Program-made: the position numbers and the translations under genes
Part shown: positions 51,601-64,000 of the stretch, piece by piece
How positions within the stretch are numbered: the stretch's first letter is position 1
Layout: each line of letters opens with the position of its first letter
Notes under the pieces: model-generated
What the model saw: the letters and a program-made list of their open reading frames with translations, nothing else
Told to the model about the DNA's origin: nothing
Databases searched by the model: none
NCBI GenBank assembly: GCA_963170055.1
Contig: CAUJGJ010000266.1
Span: 69,659 to 133,658 of the forward strand
Reading direction: 5' to 3'
DNA from: Halisarca cf. caerulea
Taxonomy: Eukaryota > Porifera > Demospongiae > Chondrillida > Halisarcidae
DNA length: 64,000 bases

Positions 51601-54600
51601 TGTTGCTAGTGCCAAATATTGGTATTAGCACCAGGATATCCAACATTACATAAATACGCCCACAGTAGTTAAGAAACTTCATGTGTAGTCCACTTGGAAT
51701 GTGCGTGGTGCTAGTGCCAAATATTGGTATTAGCACCAGCATATCCAACACTACACAAATACGCCCACAGCACTTCAGAAAGGTCATTTGTGTCCACTGG
51801 GAATGTGCGTGGTGCTAGTGCCAAATATTTGTATTAGCACCAGCATATCCAACACTACACAAATACGCCCACAGCACTTCAGAAAGGTCATGTGTGTCCA
51901 CTGGGAATGTGCGTGGTGCTAGTGCCAAATATTGGTATTAGCACCAGCATATCCAACACTACACAAATACGCCCACAGCACTTCAGAAAGGTCATGTGTG
52001 TCCACTGGGAATGTGCGTGGTGCTAGTGCCAAATATTGGTATTAGAACCAGCATATCCAACACTACACAAATACGCCAACAGCACTTCAGAAAGGTCATG
52101 TGTGTCCACTGGGAATGTGCGTGGTGCTAGTGCCAAATATTGGTATTAGCACCAGCATATCCAACACTACACAAATACGCCCACAGCACTTCAGAAAGGT
52201 CATGTGTGTCCACTGGGAATGTGCGTGGTGCTAGTGCCAAATATTGGTATTAGCACCAGCATATCCAACACTACACAAATACGCCCACAGCACTTTAGAA
52301 AGGTCATTTGTTTCCACTGTGAATGTGCGTGGTGCTAGTGCCAAATATTGGTATTAGCACCAGCATATCCAACACTACACAAATACTCCCACAGTACTTC
52401 AGAAACTTCATGTGTGTCCACTTCGAATGTGAGTGGTGCTAGTGCCAAATATTGGTGTTAGCACCAGCATATCCAACATTACACAAATACGCCCACAGTA
52501 GTTATGAAATTTCATGTGTGTTCACTGGGAATGTGCGTGGTGCTAGTGCCAAATATTGGTATTAGCACCAGCATATCCAACACTACACAAATACGCCCAC
52601 AGCACTTCAGAAAGGTCATGTGTGTCCACTGGGAATGTGCGTGGTGCTAGTGGAAAATATTGGTATTAGCACCAGCATATCCAACACTACACAAATACGC
52701 CCACAGCACTTTAGAAAGGTCATGTGTGTCCACTGGGAATGTGCGTGTTGCTAGTGCCAAATATTGGTATTAGCACCAGCATATCCAACATTACATAAAT
52801 ACGCCCACAATAGTTAAGAATCTTCATGTGTAGTCCACTGGGAATGTGCGTGGTGCTAGTGCCAAATATTGGTATTAGCACCAGCATATCCAACACTACA
52901 CAAATACGCCCACAGCACTTCAGAAACTTCATGTGTGTCCACTGTGAATGTGCGTGGTGCTATCACCAAATATTGGTATTAGCACCAGCATATCCAACAC
53001 TACACAAATACGCCCACAGCACTTCAGAAACTTCATGTGTGTCCACTGGGAATGTGCGTGGTGCTAGTGCCAAATATTGGTATTAGCACCAGCATATCCA
53101 ACACTACACAAATACGCCCACAGCACTTCAGAAAGGTCATGTGTGTCCACTGGGAATGTGCGTGGTGCTAGTGCCAAATATTGGTATTAGCACCAGCATA
53201 TCCAACACTACACAAATACGCCCACAGCACTTCAGAAAGGTCATGTGTGTCCACTGGGAATGTGCGTGGTGCTAGTGCCAAATATTGGTATTAGCACCAG
53301 CATATCCAACATTACACAAATACACCCACAGTAGTTAAGAAACTTCATGTGTGTCCACTGGGAATGTGCGTGGTGCTAGTACCAAATATTGGTATTAGCA
53401 CCAGCATATCCAACACTACACAAATACGCCCACAGCACTTCAGAAAGGTCATGTGTGTCCACTGCTAATGTGCGTGGTGCTAGTGCCAAATATTGGTATT
53501 AGCACCAGCATATCCAACACTACACAAATACGCCCACAGCACTTCAGAAAGGTCATGTGTGTCCACTGGGAATGTGCGTGGTGCTAGTGCCAAATATTGG
53601 TATTAGCACCAGCATATCCAACACTACACAAATACGCCCACAGCACTTCAGAAAGGTCATGTGTGTCCACTGTGAATGTGCGTGGTACTAGTGCCAAATA
53701 TTGGTGTTAGCACCAGCATATCCAACATTACACAAATACGCCCACAGTAGTTATGAAATGTCATGTGTGTTCACTGGGAATGTGCGTGGTGCTAGTGCCA
53801 AATATTGGTATTAGCACCAGCATATCCAACACTACACAAATACGCCCACAGCACTTCAGAAAGGTCATGTGTGTCCACTGGGAATGTGCGTGGTGCTAGT
53901 GCCAAATATTGGTATTAGCACCAGCATATCCAACACTACACAAATACGCCCACAGCACTTTAAAAAGGTCATTTGTTTCCACTGTGAATGTGCGTGGTGC
54001 TAGTGCCAAATATTGGTATTAGCACCAGCATATCCAACACTACACAAATACTCCCACAGTACTTCAGAAACTTCATGTGTGTCCACTTCGAATGTGAGTG
54101 GTGCTAGTGCAAAATATTGGTGTTAGCACCAGCATATCCAACATTACACAAATACGCCCACAGTAGTTATGAAATTTCATGTGTGTTCACTGGGAATGTG
54201 CGTGGTGCTAGTGCCAAATATTGGTATTAGCACCAGCATATCCAACACTACACAAATACGCCCACAGCACTTCAGAAAGGTCATGTGTGTCCACTGGGAA
54301 TGTGCGTGGTGCTAGTGGAAAATATTGGTATTAGCACCAGCATATCCAACACTACACAAATACGCCCACAGCACTTTAGAAAGGTCATGTGTGTCCACTG
54401 GGAATGTGCGTGTTGCTAGTGCCAAATATTGGTATTAGCACCAGCATATCCAACATTACATAAATACGCCCACAATAGTTAAGAATCTTCATGTGTAGTC
54501 CACTGGGAATGTGCGTGGTGCTAGTGCCAAATATTGGTATTAGCACCAGCATATCCAACACTACACAAATACGCCCACAGCACTTCAGAAACTTCATGTG

Positions 54601-56390
54601 TGTCCACTGTGAATGTGCGTGGTGCTATCACCAAATATTGGTATTAGCACCAGCATATCCAACACTACACAAATACGCCCACAGCACTTCAGAAACTTCA
54701 TGTGTGTCCACTGGGAATGTGCGTGGTGCTAGTGCCAAATATTGGTATTAGCACCAGCATATCCAACACTACACAAATACGCCCACAGCACTTCAGAAAG
54801 GTCATGTGTGTCCACTGGGAATGTGCGTGGTGCTAGTGCCAAATATTGGTATTAGCACCAGCATATCCAACACTACACAAATACGCCCACAGCACTTCAG
54901 AAAGGTCATGTGTGTCCACTGGGAATGTGCGTGGTGCTAGTGCCAAATATTGGTATTAGCACCAGCATATCCAACATTACACAAATACACCCACAGTAGT
55001 TAAGAAACTTCATGTGTGTCCACTGGGAATGTGCGTGGTGCTAGTACCAAATATTGGTATTAGCACCAGCATATCCAACACTACACAAATACGCCCACAG
55101 CACTTCAGAAAGGTCATGTGTGTCCACTGCTAATGTGCGTGGTGCTAGTGCCAAATATTGGTATTAGCACCAGCATATCCAACACTACACAAATACGCCC
55201 ACAGCACTTCAGAAAGGTCATGTGTGTCCACTGGGAATGTGCGTGGTGCTAGTGCCAAATATTGGTATTAGCACCAGCATATCCAACACTACACAAATAC
55301 GCCCACAGCACTTCAGAAAGGTCATGTGTGTCCACTGTGAATGTGCGTGGTACTAGTGCCAAATATTGGTGTTAGCACCAGCATATCCAACATTACACAA
55401 ATACGCCCACAGTAGTTATGAAATGTCATGTGTGTTCACTGGGAATGTGCGTGGTGCTAGTGCCAAATATTGGTATTAGCACCAGCATATCCAACACTAC
55501 ACAAATACGCCCACAGCACTTCAGAAAGGTCATGTGTGTCCACTGGGAATGTGCGTGGTGCTAGTGCCAAATATTGGTATTAGCACCAGCATATCCAACA
55601 CTACACAAATACGCCCACAGCACTTTAAAAAGGTCATTTGTTTCCACTGTGAATGTGCGTGGTGCTAGTGCCAAATATTGGTATTAGCACCAGCATATCC
55701 AACACTACACAAATACTCCCACAGTACTTCAGAAACTTCATGTGTGTCCACTTCGAATGTGAGTGGTGCTAGTGCAAAATATTGGTGTTAGCACCAGCAT
55801 ATCCAACATTACACAAATACGCCCACAGTAGTTATGAAATTTCATGTGTGTTCACTGGGAATGTGCGTGGTGCTAGTGCCAAATATTGGTATTAGCACCA
55901 GCATATCCAACACTACACAAATACGCCCACAGCACTTCAGAAAGGTCATGTGTGTCCACTGGGAATGTGCGTGGTGCTAGTGGAAAATATTGGTATTAGC
56001 ACCAGCATATCCAACACTACACAAATACGCCCACAGCACTTTAGAAAGGTCATGTGTGTCCACTGGGAATGTGCGTGTTGCTAGTGCCAAATATTGGTAT
56101 TAGCACCAGCATATCCAACATTACATAAATACGCCCACAGTAGTTAAGAATCTTCATGTGTAGTCCACTGGGAATGTGCGTGGTGCTAGTGCCAAATATT
56201 GGTATTAGCACCAGCATATCCAACACTACACAAATACGCCCACAGCACTTCAGAAACTTCATGTGTGTCCACTGTGAATGTGAGTGGTGCTAGTGCCAAA
56301 TATTGGTATTAGCACCAGCATATCCAACTCTACACAAATACGCCCACAGCACTTTAAAAAGGTCATTTGTTTCCACTGTGAATGTGCGTG
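45660..56390 (+). repeat. Two-level higher-order repeat: 16-monomer units (1,665 bp) inside a 5,516-bp offset duplication
   Basis: A 16-monomer unit repeats from 47.2 to about 50.5 kb and again from 52.7 to about 56.0 kb, recognisable by CACAATAGTTAAG, CTATCACCAAATATTG and ACTGCTAATG. These runs lie within a larger segment (about 45.66-50.88 kb) copied at 51.18-56.39 kb with a 5,516-bp offset (53 monomers plus four single-base insertions). Confidence 0.85.
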
Positions 56391-56949
56391 GTGCTAGTGC
56401 CAAATATTGGTATTAGCACCAGCATATCCAACACTACACAAATACTCCCACAGTACTTCAGAAACTTCATGTGTGTCCACTTCGAATGTGAGTGGTGCTA
56501 GTGCCAAATATTGGTATTAGCACCAGCATATCCAACACTACACAAATACGCCCACAGCACTTTAAAAAGGTCATTTGTTTCCACTGTGAATGTGCGTGGT
56601 GCTAGTGCCAAATATTGGTATTAGCACCAGCATATCCAACACTACACAAATACTCCCACAGTACTTCAGAAACTTCATGTGTGTCCACTTCGAATGTGAG
56701 TGGTGCTAGTGCAAAATATTGGTGTTAGCACCAGCATATCCAACATTACACAAATACGCCCACAGTAGTTATGAAATTTCATGTGTGTTCACTGGGAATG
56801 TGCGTGGTGCTAGTGCCAAATATTGGTATTAGCACCAGCATATCCAACACTACACAAATACGCCCACAGCACTTCAGAAAGGTCATGTGTGTCCACTGGG
56901 AATGTGCGTTGTGCTAGTGGAAAATATTGGTATTAGCACCAGCATATCC

Positions 56950-59900
56950 AACACTACACAAATACGCCCACAGCACTTTAGAAAGGTCATGTGTGTCCAC
57001 TGGGAATGTGCGTGTTGCTAGTGCCAAATATTGGTATTAGCACCAGCATATCCAACATTACATAAATACGCCCACAGTAGTTAAGAATCTTCATGTGTAG
57101 TCCACTGGGAATGTGCGTGGTGCTAGTGCCAAATATTGGTATTAGCACCAGCATATCCAACACTACACAAATACGCCCACAGCACTTCAGAAACTTCATG
57201 TGTGTCCACTGTGAATGTGAGTGGTGCTAGTGCCAAATATTGGTATTAGCACCAGCATATCCAACTCTACACAAATACGCCCACAGCACTTTAAAAAGGT
57301 CATTTGTTTAAACTGTGAATGTGCGTGGTGCTAGTGCCAAATATTGGTATTAGCACCAGCATATCCAACACTACACAAATACTCCCACAGTACTTCAGAA
57401 ACTTCATGTGTGTCCACTTCGAATGTGAGTGGTGCTAGTGCAAAATATTGGTGTTAGCACCAGCATATCCAACATTACACAAATACGCCCACAGTAGTTA
57501 TGAAATTTCATGTGTGTTCACTGGGAATGTGCGTGGTGCTAGTGCCAAATATTGGTATTAGCACCAGCATATCCAACACTACACAAATACGCCCACAGCA
57601 CTTCAGAAAGGTCATGTGTGTCCACTGGGAATGTGCGTGGTGCTAGTGGAAAATATTGGTATTAGCACCAGCATATCCAACACTACACAAATACGCCCAC
57701 AGCACTTTAGAAAGGTCATGTGTGTCCACTGGGAATGTGCGTGTTGCTAGTGCCAAATATTGGTATTAGCACCAGCATATCCAACATTACATAAATACGC
57801 CCACAGTAGTTAAGAATCTTCATGTGTAGTCCACTGGGAATGTGCGTGGTGCTAGTGCCAAATATTGGTATTAGCACCAGCATATCCAACACTACACAAA
57901 TACGCCCACAGCACTTCAGAAACTTCATGTGTGTCCACTGTGAATGTGAGTGGTGCTAGTGCCAAATATTGGTGTTAGCACCAGAATATCCAACATTACA
58001 CAAATACGCCCACAGTAGTTATGAAATGTCATGTGTGTTCACTGGGAATGTGCGTGGTGCTTGTGCCAAATATTGGTATTAGCACCAGCATATCCAACAC
58101 TACACAAATATGCCCACATCACTTCAGAAACTTCATGTGTGTCCACTGGGAATGTGCGTGGTGCTAGTGCCAAATATTGGTATTAGCACCAGCATATCCA
58201 ACACTACACAAATACGCCCACAGCACTTCAGAAAGGTCATGTGTGTCCACTGGGAATGTGCGTGGTGCTAGTGAATAATGTTGGTAGTAGGACCAGCATA
58301 TCCAACACTACACAAATACGCCCACAGCACTTCAGAAAGGTCATGTGTTTCCACTGGGAATGTGCGTGGGGCTAGTGCCAAATATTGGTATTAGCACCAG
58401 CATATCCAACACTACACAAATACGCCCACAGCACTTCAGAAAGGTCATGTGTGTCCACTGTAAATGTGCGTGGTGCTAGTGCCAAATATTGGTATTAGCA
58501 CCAGCATATCCAACACTACACAAATACGCCCACAGCACTTCAGAAAGGTCATTTGTTTCCACTGTGAATGTGCGTGGTGCTAGTGCCAAATATTGGTATT
58601 AGCACCAGCATATCCAACACTACACAAATACGCCCACAGCACTTCAGAAAGGTCATGTGTGTCCACTGGGAATGTGCGTGGTGCTAGTGCCAAATATTAG
58701 TATTAGCACCAGCATATCCAACACTACACAAATACGCCCACAGCACTCCAGAAAGGTCATGTGTGTCCACTGGGAATGTGCGTGGTGCTAGTGCCAAATA
58801 TTGGTATTATCACCAGCATATCCAACATTACACAAATACGCCCACAGTAGTTAAGAAACTTCATGTGTGTCCACTGGGAATGTGCGTGGTGCTAGTACCA
58901 AATATTGGTATTAGCACCAGCATATCCAACACTACACAAATACGCCCACAGCACTTCAGAAAGGTCATGTGTGTCCACTGCTAATGTGCGTGGTGCTAGT
59001 GCCAAATATTGGTATTAGCACCAGCATATCCAACACTACACAAATACGCCCACAGCACTTCAGAAAGGTCATGTGTTTCCACTGGGAATGTGCGTGGTGC
59101 TAGTGCCAAATATTGGTATTAGCACCAGCATATCCAACACTACACAAATACGCCCACAGCACTTCAGAAAGGTCATGTGTGTCCACTGTGAATGTGCGTG
59201 GTGCTAGTGCCAAATATTGGTATTAGCACCAGCATATCCAACACTACACAAATACTCCCACAGTACTTCAGAAACTTCATGTGTGTAAACTTCGAATGTG
59301 AGTGGTGCTAGTGCCAAATATTGGTGTTAGCACCAGCATATCCAACATTACACAAATACGCCCACAGTAGTTATGAAATGTCATGTGTGTTCACTGGGAA
59401 TTGTCGTGGTGCTAGTGCCAAATATTGGTATTAGCACCAGCATATCCAACACTACACAAATAAGCCCACATCACTTCAGAAACTTCATGTGTATCCACTG
59501 GGAATGTGCGTGGTGCTAGTGCCAAATATTGGTATTAGCACCAGCATATCCAACACTACACAAATACGCCCACAGCACTTCAGAAAGGTCATGTGTGTCC
59601 ACTGAGAATGTGCGTGGTGCTAGTGCCAAATATTGGTATTAGCACCAGCATATCCAACACTACACAAATACGCCCACAGCACTTCAGAAAGGTCATTTGT
59701 TTCCACTGTGAATGTGCGTGGTGCTAGTGCCAAATATTGGTATTAGCACCAGCATATCCAACACTACACAAATACGCCCACAGCACTTCAGAAAGGTCAT
59801 GTGTGTCCACTGGGAATGTGCGTGGTGCTAGTGCCAAATATTGGTATTAGCACCAGCATATCCAACACTACATAAATACGCCCACAGCACTTCAGAAAGG

Positions 59901-62900
59901 TCATTTGTTTCCACTGTGAATGTGCGTGGTGCTAGTGCCAAATATTGGTATTAGCACCAGCATATCCAACACTACACAAATACGCCCACAGCACTTCAGA
60001 AAGGTCATGTGTGTCCACTGGGAATGTGCGTGGTGCTAGTGGAAAATATTGGTATTAGCACCAGCATATCCAACACTACACAAATACGCCCACAGCACTT
60101 TAGAAAGGTCATGTGTGTCCACTGGGAATGTGCGTGTTGCTAGTGCCAAATATTGGTATTAGCACCAGCATATCCAACATTACATAAATACGCCCACAGT
60201 AGTTAAGAATCTTCATGTGTAGTCCACTGGGAATGTGCGTGGTGCTAGTGCCAAATATTGGTATTAGCACCAGCATATCCAACACTACACAAATACGCCC
60301 ACAGCACTTCAGAAACTTCATGTGTGTCCACTGTGAATGTGCGTGGTGCTAGTGCCAAATATTGGTATTAGCACCAGCATATCAACCACTACACAAATAC
60401 GCCCACAGCACTTCAGAAACTTCATGTGTGTCCACTGGGAATGTGCGTGGTGCTAGTGCCAAATATTGGTATTAGCACCAGCATATCCAACACTACACAA
60501 ATACGCCCACAGCACTTCAGAAAGGTCATGTGTGTCCACTGAGAATGTGCGTGGTGCTAGTGCCAAATATTGGTATTAGCACCAGCATATCCAACACTAC
60601 ACAAATACGCCCACAGCACTTCAGAAAGGTCATTTGTTTCCACTGTGAATGTGCGTGGTGCTAGTGCCAAATATTGGTATTAGCACCAGCATATCCAACA
60701 CTACACAAATACGCCCACAGCACTTCAGAAAGGTCATGTGTGTCCACTGGGAATGTGCGTGGTGCTAGTGCCAAATATTGGTATTAGCACCAGCATATCC
60801 AACACTACATAAATACGCCCACAGCACTTCAGAAAGGTCATGTGTGTCCACTGTGAATGTGCGTGGTGCTAGTGCCAAATATTGGTATTAGCACCAGCAT
60901 ATCCAACACTACACAAATACGCCCACAGCACTTTAGAAAGGTCATGTGTGTCCACTGGGAATGTGCGTGTTGCTAGTGCCAAATATTGGTATTAGCACCA
61001 GCATATCCAACATTACATAAATACGCCCACAGTAGTTAAGAATCTTCATGTGTAGTCCACTGGGAATGTGCGTGGTGCTAGTGCCAAATATTGGTATTAG
61101 CACCAGCATATCCAACACTACACAAATACGCCCACAGCACTTCAGAAACTTCATGTGTGTCCACTGTGAATGTGAGTGGTGCTAGTGCCAAATATTGGTA
61201 TTAGCACCAGCATATCCAACTCTACACAAATACGCCCACAGCACTTTAAAAAGGTCATTTGTTTCCACTGTGAATGTGCGTGGTGCTAGTGCCAAATATT
61301 GGTATTAGCACCAGCATATCCAACACTACACAAATACTCCCACAGTACTTCAGAAACTTCATGTGTGTCCACTTCGAATGTGAGTGGTGCTAGTGCAAAA
61401 TATTGGTGTTAGCACCAGCATATCCAACATTACACAAATACGCCCACAGTAGTTATGAAATTTCATGTGTGTTCACTGGGAATGTGCGTGGTGCTAGTGC
61501 CAAATATTGGTATTAGCACCAGCATATCCAACACTACACAAATACGCCCACAGCACTTCAGAAAGGTCATGTGTGTCCACTGGGAATGTGCGTGGTGCTA
61601 GTGGAAAATATTGGTATTAGCACCAGCATATCCAACACTACACAAATACGCCCACAGCACTTTAGAAAGGTCATGTGTGTCCACTGGGAATGTGCGTGTT
61701 GCTAGTGCCAAATATTGGTATTAGCACCAGCATATCCAACATTACATAAATACGCCCACAGTAGTTAAGAATCTTCATGTGTAGTCCACTGGGAATGTGC
61801 GTGGTGCTAGTGCCAAATATTGGTATTAGCACCAGCATATCCAACACTACACAAATACGCCCACAGCACTTCAGAAACTTCATGTGTGTCCACTGTGAAT
61901 GTGAGTGGTGCTAGTGCCAAATATTGGTGTTAGCACCAGAATATCCAACATTACACAAATACGCCCACAGTAGTTATGAAATGTCATGTGTGTTCACTGG
62001 GAATGTGCGTGGTGCTTGTGCCAAATATTGGTATTAGCACCAGCATATCCAACACTACACAAATAAGCCCACATCACTTCAGAAACTTCATGTGTGTCCA
62101 CTGGGAATGTGCGTGGTGCTAGTGCCAAATATTGGTATTAGCACCAGCATATCCAACACTACACAAATACGCCCACAGCACTTCAGAAAGGTCATGTGTG
62201 TCCACTGGGAATGTGCGTGGTGCTAGTGAATAATGTTGGTAGTAGCACCAGCATATCCAACACTACACAAATACGCCCACAGCACTTCAGAAAGGTCATG
62301 TGTTTCCACTGGGAATGTGCGTGGGGCTAGTGCCAAATATTGGTATTAGCACCAGCATATCCAACACTACACAAATACGCCCACAGCACTTCAGAAAGGT
62401 CATGTGTGTCCACTGTAAATGTGCGTGGTGCTAGTGCCAAATATTGGTATTAGCACCAGCATATCCAACACTACACAAATACGCCCACAGCACTTCAGAA
62501 AGGTCATTTGTTTCCACTGTGAATGTGCGTGGTGCTAGTGCCAAATATTGGTATTAGCACCAGCATATCCAACACTACACAAATACGCCCACAGCACTTC
62601 AGAAAGGTCATGTGTGTCCACTGGGAATGTGCGTGGTGCTAGTGCCAAATATTGGTATTAGCACCAGCATATCCAACACTACACAAATACGCCCACAGCA
62701 CTCCAGAAAGGTCATGTGTGTCCACTGGGAATGTGCGTGGTGCTAGTGCCAAATATTGGTATTATCACCAGCATATCCAACATTACACAAATACGCCCAC
62801 AGTAGTTAAGAAACTTCATGTGTGTCCACTGGGAATGTGCGTGGTGCTAGTACCAAATATTGGTATTAGCACCAGCATATCCAACACTACACAAATACGC

Positions 62901-63850
62901 CCACAGCACTTCAGAAAGGTCATGTGTGTCCACTGCTAATGTGCGTGGTGCTAGTGCCAAATATTGGTATTAGCACCAGCATATCCAACACTACACAAAT
63001 ACGCCCACAGCACTTCAGAAAGGTCATGTGTTTCCACTGGGAATGTGCGTGGTGCTAGTGCCAAATATTGGTATTAGCACCAGCATATCCAACACTACAC
63101 AAATACGCCCACAGCACTTCAGAAAGGTCATGTGTGTCCACTGTGAATGTGCGTGGTGCTAGTGCCAAATATTGGTATTAGCACCAGCATATCCAACACT
63201 ACACAAATACTCCCACAGTACTTCAGAAACTTCATGTGTGTCCACTTCGAATGTGAGTGGTGCTAGTGCCAAATATTGGTGTTAGCACCAGCATATCCAA
63301 CATTACACAAATACGCCCACAGTAGTTATGAAATGTCATGTGTGTTCACTGGGAATTGTCGTGGTGCTAGTGCCAAATATTGGTATTAGCACCAGCATAT
63401 CCAACACTACACAAATAAGCCCACATCACTTCAGAAACTTCATGTGTATCCACTGGGAATGTGCGTGGTGCTAGTGCCAAATATTGGTATTAGCACCAGC
63501 ATATCCAACACTACACAAATACGCCCACAGCACTTCAGAAAGGTCATGTGTGTCCACTGAGAATGTGCGTGGTGCTAGTGCCAAATATTGGTATTAGCAC
63601 CAGCATATCCAACACTACACAAATACGCCCACAGCACTTCAGAAAGGTCATTTGTTTCCACTGTGAATGTGCGTGGTGCTAGTGCCAAATATTGGTATTA
63701 GCACCAGCATATCCAACACTACACAAATACGCCCACAGCACTTCAGAAAGGTCATGTGTGTCCACTGGGAATGTGCGTGGTGCTAGTGCCAAATATTGGT
63801 ATTAGCACCAGCATATCCAACACTACATAAATACGCCCACAGCACTTCAG
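56950..63850 (+). repeat. Satellite segment duplicated with offset 3,955 bp (38 monomers)
   Basis: About 56.95-59.9 kb reappears at 60.9-63.85 kb. Rare variants such as GTGAATAATGTTGGTAGTAG, GAATTGTCGTGG and CACATCACTTCAG are shared. 3,955 is 38 x 104 plus three single-base insertions. Confidence 0.85.
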
Positions 63851-64000
63851 AAAGGTCATGTGTGTCCACTGTGAATGTGCGTGGTGCTAGTGCCAAATAT
63901 TGGTATTAGCACCAGCATATCCAACACTACACAAATACGCCCACAGCACTTCAGAAAGGTCATTTGTTTCCACTGTGAATGTGCGTGGTGCTAGTGCCAA

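Larger units (their letters stand above)
13701..64000 (+). repeat. 104-bp satellite, homogenised core, continuing past the window
   Basis: About 480 head-to-tail monomers, all in one orientation. Standard unit: GTGTCCACTGGGAATGTGCG, then TGGTGCTAGTGCCAAATATT, GGTATTAGCACCAGCATATC, CAACACTACACAAATACGCC, CACAGCACTTCAGAAAGGTC, then ATGT (104 bp). Most monomers differ from this at only a few positions. Recurrent variants (CAGTAGTTAAGAAACTTCAT, CTTCGAATGTGAGTGG, GTGGAAAATATTGG, TGTGTAGTCC) mark the higher-order repeats. The unit is not a multiple of three and carries stops in every frame, so the many 60-100 codon open frames are artefacts. Whether this is a subtelomeric or (peri)centromeric satellite cannot be decided from the window. 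Confidence 0.97.

Noticed and set aside
12577..62939. Dozens of 60-100 codon frames in the satellite on both strands
   Set aside because: Near-identical repeats of a 104-bp unit that is not a multiple of three; each frame stops within about three monomers, and copies differ only with the monomer variants.
8255..64000. CRISPR-like pattern of regularly spaced repeats
   Set aside because: The whole 104-bp unit is repeated, there are no unique spacers, and the context is eukaryotic.
13701..64000. CENP-B box or hammerhead ribozyme in the satellite
   Set aside because: No match to the TTCGnnnnAnnCGGG pattern (TTCGAATGTGAG variants fail at the G-rich half), and no hammerhead core sequences around the hairpin.

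Overview
The window is eukaryotic, repeat-dominated DNA, most likely from a non-arthropod animal. The evidence is long CCCTAA/TTAGGG telomeric arrays, an intact Tigger/pogo-type transposon, a non-autonomous element with piggyBac-like ends and about 50 kb of tandem satellite. I cannot name the species. There is essentially one complete protein-coding gene (a transposase) and one partial open frame at the left edge. Nearly all other short open frames are by-products of tandem repeats.

Layout. 1-314 (minus): an unrecognised open frame running off the window. 315-700: AT-rich non-coding DNA. 701-5352: a subtelomere-like zone with three copies of a ~760-bp block (one diverged, two apparently identical with an 877-bp offset), each followed by CCCTAA repeats; the longest array is about 2 kb. 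5353-5909: the repeat orientation flips through a 14-bp palindrome into about 46 perfect copies of a 12-mer that alternates TTAGGG with TTACCG. 5910-8254: a degenerate ~62-bp tandem repeat, interrupted by a ~1-kb element with piggyBac-like ends (TTAA duplication, asymmetric subterminal inverted repeats) and by a 21-bp minisatellite.

8255-64000: a 104-bp satellite, about 515 monomers, all in the same orientation. Monomers at the left edge (8255 to ~13.7 kb) are diverged. From ~13.7 kb on they are strongly homogenised and organised in nested higher-order repeats: tandem duplications with offsets 1,665, 3,012, 3,226 and 3,434 bp, and longer-range copies with offsets 3,955, 5,516 and 11,852 bp. 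A 2,038-bp Tigger-like element (9855-11892) with 23-bp perfect terminal inverted repeats, a TA duplication and an intact 511-aa DD30D transposase sits inside one diverged edge monomer.

The most unusual signal is in the satellite. Each standard monomer contains a 46-nt imperfect palindrome. As plus-strand RNA it would fold into a 21-bp stem with one bulged G, and all three non-Watson-Crick positions are G.U wobbles. Transcribed from the other strand, those positions would be A.C mismatches. I see no cellular pathway, operon or defence system. The elements are related as layers of repeat growth: telomeric, subtelomeric, minisatellite and satellite, with two transposons nested in the repeats.
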